From: Flectonema sp. DT1601
Lineage: Eukaryota > Euglenozoa > Diplonemea > Diplonemida > Diplonemidae
Direction of reading: 5' to 3'
Assembly: GCA_964019425.1 (NCBI GenBank)
Contig: OZ025780.1
Coordinates: forward strand, 886,001 to 950,000
Length of the DNA stretch: 64,000 bases
The translations under genes were made by a program, and so were the position numbers. Below the pieces are notes generated by a model. That model made no database searches. It saw nothing but the letters and a program-made list of their open reading frames with translations, and was not told the origin of the DNA. Below, one piece after another: positions 25,201 to 38,600 of this stretch; the first letter of the stretch is position 1, and every line of letters starts with the position of its first letter.

Positions 25201-28200
25201 GTGATGGGTTGCGCCACTGCAATCCAGTCACAAAAAGAAACAAAGGTAATCTCAAGGGTTCTCGACCCTTGGCTCTCCCTGCGCAAGCATCGCATGGAGG
25301 GTGACGCTAAGCACCCGGGGGGTACGAAACAAACTTTCCCCCTGCTGTCCTGTTTGAAATAAAAAAAAAAAACAAAGGGATAGAAGTAAACAGAATACGT
25401 TACACCTCAACAGGTGACGCTAAACACCCAGGGGATACAAACCAAACTTTCCCCCTGTTGCCCTGTTTGAAATAAATTAAAAAAAGAACAAGAAAACAGA
25501 ATACAATACTCAGCAATCAGACTCGTTCACTCGCTTCGCCAGAGCCGTTCGAGCCGATGCTCATGTAAAGTTACCTGTTTTCTTTTAACAAATTAAATAA
25601 AATAAGATAAATAAAAATAAAGAAGCGCAACGGAGAGGAATACATAACACCTCGACTCTTGCGCTAGCATCGCAAGGGGGGTACCCGGGAGATACAAACC
25701 AAACTTTCTCTGGAATACAATACCTAACAATCAGTGCGTTCACTGGCCTTAGGGCTGTTCGGACTTATGCTTTGGACTGTTCCCTTGCAGAAAAAAAAAG
25801 TAAAATAAACCAACTTTGGGACATTAGAAAAGCATAAAATAAAAGTTGCTACAACCAAAAGACAACTGCAAAAAAAAAAGGTTTTTGTAGGGGAGCTACA
25901 ATGTAGCAATAATGTCACACAGTCATGTGGCAAGCTGGATAAGAGATTTGGGAGAGGAATAGGGGCAGTGAACTTTTGGTTCAGGCCCTTCCCATCGAAC
26001 AGGACGAAGACTTCTAAAACCTGAGATGAACCAATTGAGTTGAAACAAACAAATAACAGAGACGCAACACATACCGGAACATCATCGCAAGCAATGCTTC
26101 GGACCTCCGTCGACCTTCGTTCTTCCGGCGGCAAAGGGAAACAAGAAAGAACGGGCAATGAGACAAACCTGTTAGTTGGTGTTGTGTTGTTGTTAAAAAC
26201 AAAAACATAAACGCCAGGAAGTTCGACAACGAAGACATCGACATCGATCGCTGCTCTGCAGATGTCCGGCGGGTGTTTGTCTACACTGTGTTTATTGTTT
26301 GTTTTTTTCCCAAGGTTCAACCTTGGGAAGAGAAGTAAAAAATTCCGTCAATGTTGGCCTTCCTGTTCGAAGGTGCGCACCAATGACGATAAATAGAGTG
26401 GGGGGGAGAAAACCTTTGATCCAACTGGATCCCTTCACGAGCCGACATTGCCATGTGAAGTTAAATATTCTGGCGATGCCAGCTCAGGCGACTTAGCCTG
26501 CTTTTTTCTTTAAATAAAAAAAATAAAAAGATACCAACAGGTGGGGTGATGGGTTGCGCCACTGCAATCCAGTCACAAAAAGAAACAAAGGTAATCTCAA
26601 GGGTTCTCGACCCTTGGCTCTCCCTGCGCAAGCATCGCATGGAGGGTGACGCTAAGCACCCGGGGGGTACGAAACAAACTTTCCCCCTGCTGTCCTGTTT
26701 GAAATAAAAAAAAAAAACAAAGGGATAGAAGTAAACAGAATACGTTACACCTCAACAGGTGACGCTAAACACCCAGGGGATACAAACCAAACTTTCCCCC
26801 TGTTGCCCTGTTTGAAATAAATTAAAAAAAGAACAAGAAAACAGAATACAATACTCAGCAATCAGACTCGTTCACTCGCTTCGCCAGAGCCGTTCGAGCC
26901 GATGCTCATGTAAAGTTACCTGTTTTCTTTTAACAAATTAAATAAAATAAGATAAATAAAAATAAAGAAGCGCAACGGAGAGGAATACATAACACCTCGA
27001 CTCTTGCGCTAGCATCGCAAGGGGGGTACCCGGGAGATACAAACCAAACTTTCTCTGGAATACAATACCTAACAATCAGTGCGTTCACTGGCCTTAGGGC
27101 TGTTCGGACTTATGCTTTGGACTGTTCCCTTGCAGAAAAAAAAAGTAAAATAAACCAACTTTGGGACATTAGAAAAGCATAAAATAAAAGTTGCTACAAC
27201 CAAAAGACAACTGCAAAAAAAAAAGGTTTTTGTAGGGGAGCTACAATGTAGCAATAATGTCACACAGTCATGTGGCAAGCTGGATAAGAGATTTGGGAGA
27301 GGAATAGGGGCAGTGAACTTTTGGTTCAGGCCCTTCCCATCGAACAGGACGAAGACTTCTAAAACCTGAGATGAACCAATTGAGTTGAAACAAACAAATA
27401 ACAGAGACGCAACACATACCGGAACATCATCGCAAGCAATGCTTCGGACCTCCGTCGACCTTCGTTCTTCCGGCGGCAAAGGGAAACAAGAAAGAACGGG
27501 CAATGAGACAAACCTGTTAGTTGGTGTTGTGTTGTTGTTAAAAACAAAAACATAAACGCCAGGAAGTTCGACAACGAAGACATCGACATCGATCGCTGCT
27601 CTGCAGATGTCCGGCGGGTGTTTGTCTACACTGTGTTTATTGTTTGTTTTTTTCCCAAGGTTCAACCTTGGGAAGAGAAGTAAAAAATTCCGTCAATGTT
27701 GGCCTTCCTGTTCGAAGGTGCGCACCAATGACGATAAATAGAGTGGGGGGGAGAAAACCTTTGATCCAACTGGATCCCTTCACGAGCCGACATTGCCATG
27801 TGAAGTTAAATATTCTGGCGATGCCAGCTCAGGCGACTTAGCCTGCTTTTTTCTTTAAATAAAAAAAATAAAAAGATACCAACAGGTGGGGTGATGGGTT
27901 GCGCCACTGCAATCCAGTCACAAAAAGAAACAAAGGTAATCTCAAGGGTTCTCGACCCTTGGCTCTCCCTGCGCAAGCATCGCATGGAGGGTGACGCTAA
28001 GCACCCGGGGGGTACGAAACAAACTTTCCCCCTGCTGTCCTGTTTGAAATAAAAAAAAAAAACAAAGGGATAGAAGTAAACAGAATACGTTACACCTCAA
28101 CAGGTGACGCTAAACACCCAGGGGATACAAACCAAACTTTCCCCCTGTTGCCCTGTTTGAAATAAATTAAAAAAAGAACAAGAAAACAGAATACAATACT

Positions 28201-31200
28201 CAGCAATCAGACTCGTTCACTCGCTTCGCCAGAGCCGTTCGAGCCGATGCTCATGTAAAGTTACCTGTTTTCTTTTAACAAATTAAATAAAATAAGATAA
28301 ATAAAAATAAAGAAGCGCAACGGAGAGGAATACATAACACCTCGACTCTTGCGCTAGCATCGCAAGGGGGGTACCCGGGAGATACAAACCAAACTTTCTC
28401 TGGAATACAATACCTAACAATCAGTGCGTTCACTGGCCTTAGGGCTGTTCGGACTTATGCTTTGGACTGTTCCCTTGCAGAAAAAAAAAGTAAAATAAAC
28501 CAACTTTGGGACATTAGAAAAGCATAAAATAAAAGTTGCTACAACCAAAAGACAACTGCAAAAAAAAAAGGTTTTTGTAGGGGAGCTACAATGTAGCAAT
28601 AATGTCACACAGTCATGTGGCAAGCTGGATAAGAGATTTGGGAGAGGAATAGGGGCAGTGAACTTTTGGTTCAGGCCCTTCCCATCGAACAGGACGAAGA
28701 CTTCTAAAACCTGAGATGAACCAATTGAGTTGAAACAAACAAATAACAGAGACGCAACACATACCGGAACATCATCGCAAGCAATGCTTCGGACCTCCGT
28801 CGACCTTCGTTCTTCCGGCGGCAAAGGGAAACAAGAAAGAACGGGCAATGAGACAAACCTGTTAGTTGGTGTTGTGTTGTTGTTAAAAACAAAAACATAA
28901 ACGCCAGGAAGTTCGACAACGAAGACATCGACATCGATCGCTGCTCTGCAGATGTCCGGCGGGTGTTTGTCTACACTGTGTTTATTGTTTGTTTTTTTCC
29001 CAAGGTTCAACCTTGGGAAGAGAAGTAAAAAATTCCGTCAATGTTGGCCTTCCTGTTCGAAGGTGCGCACCAATGACGATAAATAGAGTGGGGGGGAGAA
29101 AACCTTTGATCCAACTGGATCCCTTCACGAGCCGACATTGCCATGTGAAGTTAAATATTCTGGCGATGCCAGCTCAGGCGACTTAGCCTGCTTTTTTCTT
29201 TAAATAAAAAAAATAAAAAGATACCAACAGGTGGGGTGATGGGTTGCGCCACTGCAATCCAGTCACAAAAAGAAACAAAGGTAATCTCAAGGGTTCTCGA
29301 CCCTTGGCTCTCCCTGCGCAAGCATCGCATGGAGGGTGACGCTAAGCACCCGGGGGGTACGAAACAAACTTTCCCCCTGCTGTCCTGTTTGAAATAAAAA
29401 AAAAAAACAAAGGGATAGAAGTAAACAGAATACGTTACACCTCAACAGGTGACGCTAAACACCCAGGGGATACAAACCAAACTTTCCCCCTGTTGCCCTG
29501 TTTGAAATAAATTAAAAAAAGAACAAGAAAACAGAATACAATACTCAGCAATCAGACTCGTTCACTCGCTTCGCCAGAGCCGTTCGAGCCGATGCTCATG
29601 TAAAGTTACCTGTTTTCTTTTAACAAATTAAATAAAATAAGATAAATAAAAATAAAGAAGCGCAACGGAGAGGAATACATAACACCTCGACTCTTGCGCT
29701 AGCATCGCAAGGGGGGTACCCGGGAGATACAAACCAAACTTTCTCTGGAATACAATACCTAACAATCAGTGCGTTCACTGGCCTTAGGGCTGTTCGGACT
29801 TATGCTTTGGACTGTTCCCTTGCAGAAAAAAAAAGTAAAATAAACCAACTTTGGGACATTAGAAAAGCATAAAATAAAAGTTGCTACAACCAAAAGACAA
29901 CTGCAAAAAAAAAAGGTTTTTGTAGGGGAGCTACAATGTAGCAATAATGTCACACAGTCATGTGGCAAGCTGGATAAGAGATTTGGGAGAGGAATAGGGG
30001 CAGTGAACTTTTGGTTCAGGCCCTTCCCATCGAACAGGACGAAGACTTCTAAAACCTGAGATGAACCAATTGAGTTGAAACAAACAAATAACAGAGACGC
30101 AACACATACCGGAACATCATCGCAAGCAATGCTTCGGACCTCCGTCGACCTTCGTTCTTCCGGCGGCAAAGGGAAACAAGAAAGAACGGGCAATGAGACA
30201 AACCTGTTAGTTGGTGTTGTGTTGTTGTTAAAAACAAAAACATAAACGCCAGGAAGTTCGACAACGAAGACATCGACATCGATCGCTGCTCTGCAGATGT
30301 CCGGCGGGTGTTTGTCTACACTGTGTTTATTGTTTGTTTTTTTCCCAAGGTTCAACCTTGGGAAGAGAAGTAAAAAATTCCGTCAATGTTGGCCTTCCTG
30401 TTCGAAGGTGCGCACCAATGACGATAAATAGAGTGGGGGGGAGAAAACCTTTGATCCAACTGGATCCCTTCACGAGCCGACATTGCCATGTGAAGTTAAA
30501 TATTCTGGCGATGCCAGCTCAGGCGACTTAGCCTGCTTTTTTCTTTAAATAAAAAAAATAAAAAGATACCAACAGGTGGGGTGATGGGTTGCGCCACTGC
30601 AATCCAGTCACAAAAAGAAACAAAGGTAATCTCAAGGGTTCTCGACCCTTGGCTCTCCCTGCGCAAGCATCGCATGGAGGGTGACGCTAAGCACCCGGGG
30701 GGTACGAAACAAACTTTCCCCCTGCTGTCCTGTTTGAAATAAAAAAAAAAAACAAAGGGATAGAAGTAAACAGAATACGTTACACCTCAACAGGTGACGC
30801 TAAACACCCAGGGGATACAAACCAAACTTTCCCCCTGTTGCCCTGTTTGAAATAAATTAAAAAAAGAACAAGAAAACAGAATACAATACTCAGCAATCAG
30901 ACTCGTTCACTCGCTTCGCCAGAGCCGTTCGAGCCGATGCTCATGTAAAGTTACCTGTTTTCTTTTAACAAATTAAATAAAATAAGATAAATAAAAATAA
31001 AGAAGCGCAACGGAGAGGAATACATAACACCTCGACTCTTGCGCTAGCATCGCAAGGGGGGTACCCGGGAGATACAAACCAAACTTTCTCTGGAATACAA
31101 TACCTAACAATCAGTGCGTTCACTGGCCTTAGGGCTGTTCGGACTTATGCTTTGGACTGTTCCCTTGCAGAAAAAAAAAGTAAAATAAACCAACTTTGGG

Positions 31201-34200
31201 ACATTAGAAAAGCATAAAATAAAAGTTGCTACAACCAAAAGACAACTGCAAAAAAAAAAGGTTTTTGTAGGGGAGCTACAATGTAGCAATAATGTCACAC
31301 AGTCATGTGGCAAGCTGGATAAGAGATTTGGGAGAGGAATAGGGGCAGTGAACTTTTGGTTCAGGCCCTTCCCATCGAACAGGACGAAGACTTCTAAAAC
31401 CTGAGATGAACCAATTGAGTTGAAACAAACAAATAACAGAGACGCAACACATACCGGAACATCATCGCAAGCAATGCTTCGGACCTCCGTCGACCTTCGT
31501 TCTTCCGGCGGCAAAGGGAAACAAGAAAGAACGGGCAATGAGACAAACCTGTTAGTTGGTGTTGTGTTGTTGTTAAAAACAAAAACATAAACGCCAGGAA
31601 GTTCGACAACGAAGACATCGACATCGATCGCTGCTCTGCAGATGTCCGGCGGGTGTTTGTCTACACTGTGTTTATTGTTTGTTTTTTTCCCAAGGTTCAA
31701 CCTTGGGAAGAGAAGTAAAAAATTCCGTCAATGTTGGCCTTCCTGTTCGAAGGTGCGCACCAATGACGATAAATAGAGTGGGGGGGAGAAAACCTTTGAT
31801 CCAACTGGATCCCTTCACGAGCCGACATTGCCATGTGAAGTTAAATATTCTGGCGATGCCAGCTCAGGCGACTTAGCCTGCTTTTTTCTTTAAATAAAAA
31901 AAATAAAAAGATACCAACAGGTGGGGTGATGGGTTGCGCCACTGCAATCCAGTCACAAAAAGAAACAAAGGTAATCTCAAGGGTTCTCGACCCTTGGCTC
32001 TCCCTGCGCAAGCATCGCATGGAGGGTGACGCTAAGCACCCGGGGGGTACGAAACAAACTTTCCCCCTGCTGTCCTGTTTGAAATAAAAAAAAAAAACAA
32101 AGGGATAGAAGTAAACAGAATACGTTACACCTCAACAGGTGACGCTAAACACCCAGGGGATACAAACCAAACTTTCCCCCTGTTGCCCTGTTTGAAATAA
32201 ATTAAAAAAAGAACAAGAAAACAGAATACAATACTCAGCAATCAGACTCGTTCACTCGCTTCGCCAGAGCCGTTCGAGCCGATGCTCATGTAAAGTTACC
32301 TGTTTTCTTTTAACAAATTAAATAAAATAAGATAAATAAAAATAAAGAAGCGCAACGGAGAGGAATACATAACACCTCGACTCTTGCGCTAGCATCGCAA
32401 GGGGGGTACCCGGGAGATACAAACCAAACTTTCTCTGGAATACAATACCTAACAATCAGTGCGTTCACTGGCCTTAGGGCTGTTCGGACTTATGCTTTGG
32501 ACTGTTCCCTTGCAGAAAAAAAAAGTAAAATAAACCAACTTTGGGACATTAGAAAAGCATAAAATAAAAGTTGCTACAACCAAAAGACAACTGCAAAAAA
32601 AAAAGGTTTTTGTAGGGGAGCTACAATGTAGCAATAATGTCACACAGTCATGTGGCAAGCTGGATAAGAGATTTGGGAGAGGAATAGGGGCAGTGAACTT
32701 TTGGTTCAGGCCCTTCCCATCGAACAGGACGAAGACTTCTAAAACCTGAGATGAACCAATTGAGTTGAAACAAACAAATAACAGAGACGCAACACATACC
32801 GGAACATCATCGCAAGCAATGCTTCGGACCTCCGTCGACCTTCGTTCTTCCGGCGGCAAAGGGAAACAAGAAAGAACGGGCAATGAGACAAACCTGTTAG
32901 TTGGTGTTGTGTTGTTGTTAAAAACAAAAACATAAACGCCAGGAAGTTCGACAACGAAGACATCGACATCGATCGCTGCTCTGCAGATGTCCGGCGGGTG
33001 TTTGTCTACACTGTGTTTATTGTTTGTTTTTTTCCCAAGGTTCAACCTTGGGAAGAGAAGTAAAAAATTCCGTCAATGTTGGCCTTCCTGTTCGAAGGTG
33101 CGCACCAATGACGATAAATAGAGTGGGGGGGAGAAAACCTTTGATCCAACTGGATCCCTTCACGAGCCGACATTGCCATGTGAAGTTAAATATTCTGGCG
33201 ATGCCAGCTCAGGCGACTTAGCCTGCTTTTTTCTTTAAATAAAAAAAATAAAAAGATACCAACAGGTGGGGTGATGGGTTGCGCCACTGCAATCCAGTCA
33301 CAAAAAGAAACAAAGGTAATCTCAAGGGTTCTCGACCCTTGGCTCTCCCTGCGCAAGCATCGCATGGAGGGTGACGCTAAGCACCCGGGGGGTACGAAAC
33401 AAACTTTCCCCCTGCTGTCCTGTTTGAAATAAAAAAAAAAAACAAAGGGATAGAAGTAAACAGAATACGTTACACCTCAACAGGTGACGCTAAACACCCA
33501 GGGGATACAAACCAAACTTTCCCCCTGTTGCCCTGTTTGAAATAAATTAAAAAAAGAACAAGAAAACAGAATACAATACTCAGCAATCAGACTCGTTCAC
33601 TCGCTTCGCCAGAGCCGTTCGAGCCGATGCTCATGTAAAGTTACCTGTTTTCTTTTAACAAATTAAATAAAATAAGATAAATAAAAATAAAGAAGCGCAA
33701 CGGAGAGGAATACATAACACCTCGACTCTTGCGCTAGCATCGCAAGGGGGGTACCCGGGAGATACAAACCAAACTTTCTCTGGAATACAATACCTAACAA
33801 TCAGTGCGTTCACTGGCCTTAGGGCTGTTCGGACTTATGCTTTGGACTGTTCCCTTGCAGAAAAAAAAAGTAAAATAAACCAACTTTGGGACATTAGAAA
33901 AGCATAAAATAAAAGTTGCTACAACCAAAAGACAACTGCAAAAAAAAAAGGTTTTTGTAGGGGAGCTACAATGTAGCAATAATGTCACACAGTCATGTGG
34001 CAAGCTGGATAAGAGATTTGGGAGAGGAATAGGGGCAGTGAACTTTTGGTTCAGGCCCTTCCCATCGAACAGGACGAAGACTTCTAAAACCTGAGATGAA
34101 CCAATTGAGTTGAAACAAACAAATAACAGAGACGCAACACATACCGGAACATCATCGCAAGCAATGCTTCGGACCTCCGTCGACCTTCGTTCTTCCGGCG

Positions 34201-35681
34201 GCAAAGGGAAACAAGAAAGAACGGGCAATGAGACAAACCTGTTAGTTGGTGTTGTGTTGTTGTTAAAAACAAAAACATAAACGCCAGGAAGTTCGACAAC
34301 GAAGACATCGACATCGATCGCTGCTCTGCAGATGTCCGGCGGGTGTTTGTCTACACTGTGTTTATTGTTTGTTTTTTTCCCAAGGTTCAACCTTGGGAAG
34401 AGAAGTAAAAAATTCCGTCAATGTTGGCCTTCCTGTTCGAAGGTGCGCACCAATGACGATAAATAGAGTGGGGGGGAGAAAACCTTTGATCCAACTGGAT
34501 CCCTTCACGAGCCGACATTGCCATGTGAAGTTAAATATTCTGGCGATGCCAGCTCAGGCGACTTAGCCTGCTTTTTTCTTTAAATAAAAAAAATAAAAAG
34601 ATACCAACAGGTGGGGTGATGGGTTGCGCCACTGCAATCCAGTCACAAAAAGAAACAAAGGTAATCTCAAGGGTTCTCGACCCTTGGCTCTCCCTGCGCA
34701 AGCATCGCATGGAGGGTGACGCTAAGCACCCGGGGGGTACGAAACAAACTTTCCCCCTGCTGTCCTGTTTGAAATAAAAAAAAAAAACAAAGGGATAGAA
34801 GTAAACAGAATACGTTACACCTCAACAGGTGACGCTAAACACCCAGGGGATACAAACCAAACTTTCCCCCTGTTGCCCTGTTTGAAATAAATTAAAAAAA
34901 GAACAAGAAAACAGAATACAATACTCAGCAATCAGACTCGTTCACTCGCTTCGCCAGAGCCGTTCGAGCCGATGCTCATGTAAAGTTACCTGTTTTCTTT
35001 TAACAAATTAAATAAAATAAGATAAATAAAAATAAAGAAGCGCAACGGAGAGGAATACATAACACCTCGACTCTTGCGCTAGCATCGCAAGGGGGGTACC
35101 CGGGAGATACAAACCAAACTTTCTCTGGAATACAATACCTAACAATCAGTGCGTTCACTGGCCTTAGGGCTGTTCGGACTTATGCTTTGGACTGTTCCCT
35201 TGCAGAAAAAAAAAGTAAAATAAACCAACTTTGGGACATTAGAAAAGCATAAAATAAAAGTTGCTACAACCAAAAGACAACTGCAAAAAAAAAAGGTTTT
35301 TGTAGGGGAGCTACAATGTAGCAATAATGTCACACAGTCATGTGGCAAGCTGGATAAGAGATTTGGGAGAGGAATAGGGGCAGTGAACTTTTGGTTCAGG
35401 CCCTTCCCATCGAACAGGACGAAGACTTCTAAAACCTGAGATGAACCAATTGAGTTGAAACAAACAAATAACAGAGACGCAACACATACCGGAACATCAT
35501 CGCAAGCAATGCTTCGGACCTCCGTCGACCTTCGTTCTTCCGGCGGCAAAGGGAAACAAGAAAGAACGGGCAATGAGACAAACCTGTTAGTTGGTGTTGT
35601 GTTGTTGTTAAAAACAAAAACATAAACGCCAGGAAGTTCGACAACGAAGACATCGACATCGATCGCTGCTCTGCAGATGTC

Positions 35682-35682
35682 T
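35682..35682. other. Single variant base in one array unit
   Basis: The unit covering this position reads ATGTCTGGCGGG where the other units read ATGTCCGGCGGG. It is the only substitution I noticed between complete minus-oriented units and is silent in the long minus frame. It can serve as a landmark for testing the array with long reads. Confidence 0.85.
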
Positions 35683-38600
35683 GGCGGGTGTTTGTCTACA
35701 CTGTGTTTATTGTTTGTTTTTTTCCCAAGGTTCAACCTTGGGAAGAGAAGTAAAAAATTCCGTCAATGTTGGCCTTCCTGTTCGAAGGTGCGCACCAATG
35801 ACGATAAATAGAGTGGGGGGGAGAAAACCTTTGATCCAACTGGATCCCTTCACGAGCCGACATTGCCATGTGAAGTTAAATATTCTGGCGATGCCAGCTC
35901 AGGCGACTTAGCCTGCTTTTTTCTTTAAATAAAAAAAATAAAAAGATACCAACAGGTGGGGTGATGGGTTGCGCCACTGCAATCCAGTCACAAAAAGAAA
36001 CAAAGGTAATCTCAAGGGTTCTCGACCCTTGGCTCTCCCTGCGCAAGCATCGCATGGAGGGTGACGCTAAGCACCCGGGGGGTACGAAACAAACTTTCCC
36101 CCTGCTGTCCTGTTTGAAATAAAAAAAAAAAACAAAGGGATAGAAGTAAACAGAATACGTTACACCTCAACAGGTGACGCTAAACACCCAGGGGATACAA
36201 ACCAAACTTTCCCCCTGTTGCCCTGTTTGAAATAAATTAAAAAAAGAACAAGAAAACAGAATACAATACTCAGCAATCAGACTCGTTCACTCGCTTCGCC
36301 AGAGCCGTTCGAGCCGATGCTCATGTAAAGTTACCTGTTTTCTTTTAACAAATTAAATAAAATAAGATAAATAAAAATAAAGAAGCGCAACGGAGAGGAA
36401 TACATAACACCTCGACTCTTGCGCTAGCATCGCAAGGGGGGTACCCGGGAGATACAAACCAAACTTTCTCTGGAATACAATACCTAACAATCAGTGCGTT
36501 CACTGGCCTTAGGGCTGTTCGGACTTATGCTTTGGACTGTTCCCTTGCAGAAAAAAAAAGTAAAATAAACCAACTTTGGGACATTAGAAAAGCATAAAAT
36601 AAAAGTTGCTACAACCAAAAGACAACTGCAAAAAAAAAAGGTTTTTGTAGGGGAGCTACAATGTAGCAATAATGTCACACAGTCATGTGGCAAGCTGGAT
36701 AAGAGATTTGGGAGAGGAATAGGGGCAGTGAACTTTTGGTTCAGGCCCTTCCCATCGAACAGGACGAAGACTTCTAAAACCTGAGATGAACCAATTGAGT
36801 TGAAACAAACAAATAACAGAGACGCAACACATACCGGAACATCATCGCAAGCAATGCTTCGGACCTCCGTCGACCTTCGTTCTTCCGGCGGCAAAGGGAA
36901 ACAAGAAAGAACGGGCAATGAGACAAACCTGTTAGTTGGTGTTGTGTTGTTGTTAAAAACAAAAACATAAACGCCAGGAAGTTCGACAACGAAGACATCG
37001 ACATCGATCGCTGCTCTGCAGATGTCCGGCGGGTGTTTGTCTACACTGTGTTTATTGTTTGTTTTTTTCCCAAGGTTCAACCTTGGGAAGAGAAGTAAAA
37101 AATTCCGTCAATGTTGGCCTTCCTGTTCGAAGGTGCGCACCAATGACGATAAATAGAGTGGGGGGGAGAAAACCTTTGATCCAACTGGATCCCTTCACGA
37201 GCCGACATTGCCATGTGAAGTTAAATATTCTGGCGATGCCAGCTCAGGCGACTTAGCCTGCTTTTTTCTTTAAATAAAAAAAATAAAAAGATACCAACAG
37301 GTGGGGTGATGGGTTGCGCCACTGCAATCCAGTCACAAAAAGAAACAAAGGTAATCTCAAGGGTTCTCGACCCTTGGCTCTCCCTGCGCAAGCATCGCAT
37401 GGAGGGTGACGCTAAGCACCCGGGGGGTACGAAACAAACTTTCCCCCTGCTGTCCTGTTTGAAATAAAAAAAAAAAACAAAGGGATAGAAGTAAACAGAA
37501 TACGTTACACCTCAACAGGTGACGCTAAACACCCAGGGGATACAAACCAAACTTTCCCCCTGTTGCCCTGTTTGAAATAAATTAAAAAAAGAACAAGAAA
37601 ACAGAATACAATACTCAGCAATCAGACTCGTTCACTCGCTTCGCCAGAGCCGTTCGAGCCGATGCTCATGTAAAGTTACCTGTTTTCTTTTAACAAATTA
37701 AATAAAATAAGATAAATAAAAATAAAGAAGCGCAACGGAGAGGAATACATAACACCTCGACTCTTGCGCTAGCATCGCAAGGGGGGTACCCGGGAGATAC
37801 AAACCAAACTTTCTCTGGAATACAATACCTAACAATCAGTGCGTTCACTGGCCTTAGGGCTGTTCGGACTTATGCTTTGGACTGTTCCCTTGCAGAAAAA
37901 AAAAGTAAAATAAACCAACTTTGGGACATTAGAAAAGCATAAAATAAAAGTTGCTACAACCAAAAGACAACTGCAAAAAAAAAAGGTTTTTGTAGGGGAG
38001 CTACAATGTAGCAATAATGTCACACAGTCATGTGGCAAGCTGGATAAGAGATTTGGGAGAGGAATAGGGGCAGTGAACTTTTGGTTCAGGCCCTTCCCAT
38101 CGAACAGGACGAAGACTTCTAAAACCTGAGATGAACCAATTGAGTTGAAACAAACAAATAACAGAGACGCAACACATACCGGAACATCATCGCAAGCAAT
38201 GCTTCGGACCTCCGTCGACCTTCGTTCTTCCGGCGGCAAAGGGAAACAAGAAAGAACGGGCAATGAGACAAACCTGTTAGTTGGTGTTGTGTTGTTGTTA
38301 AAAACAAAAACATAAACGCCAGGAAGTTCGACAACGAAGACATCGACATCGATCGCTGCTCTGCAGATGTCCGGCGGGTGTTTGTCTACACTGTGTTTAT
38401 TGTTTGTTTTTTTCCCAAGGTTCAACCTTGGGAAGAGAAGTAAAAAATTCCGTCAATGTTGGCCTTCCTGTTCGAAGGTGCGCACCAATGACGATAAATA
38501 GAGTGGGGGGGAGAAAACCTTTGATCCAACTGGATCCCTTCACGAGCCGACATTGCCATGTGAAGTTAAATATTCTGGCGATGCCAGCTCAGGCGACTTA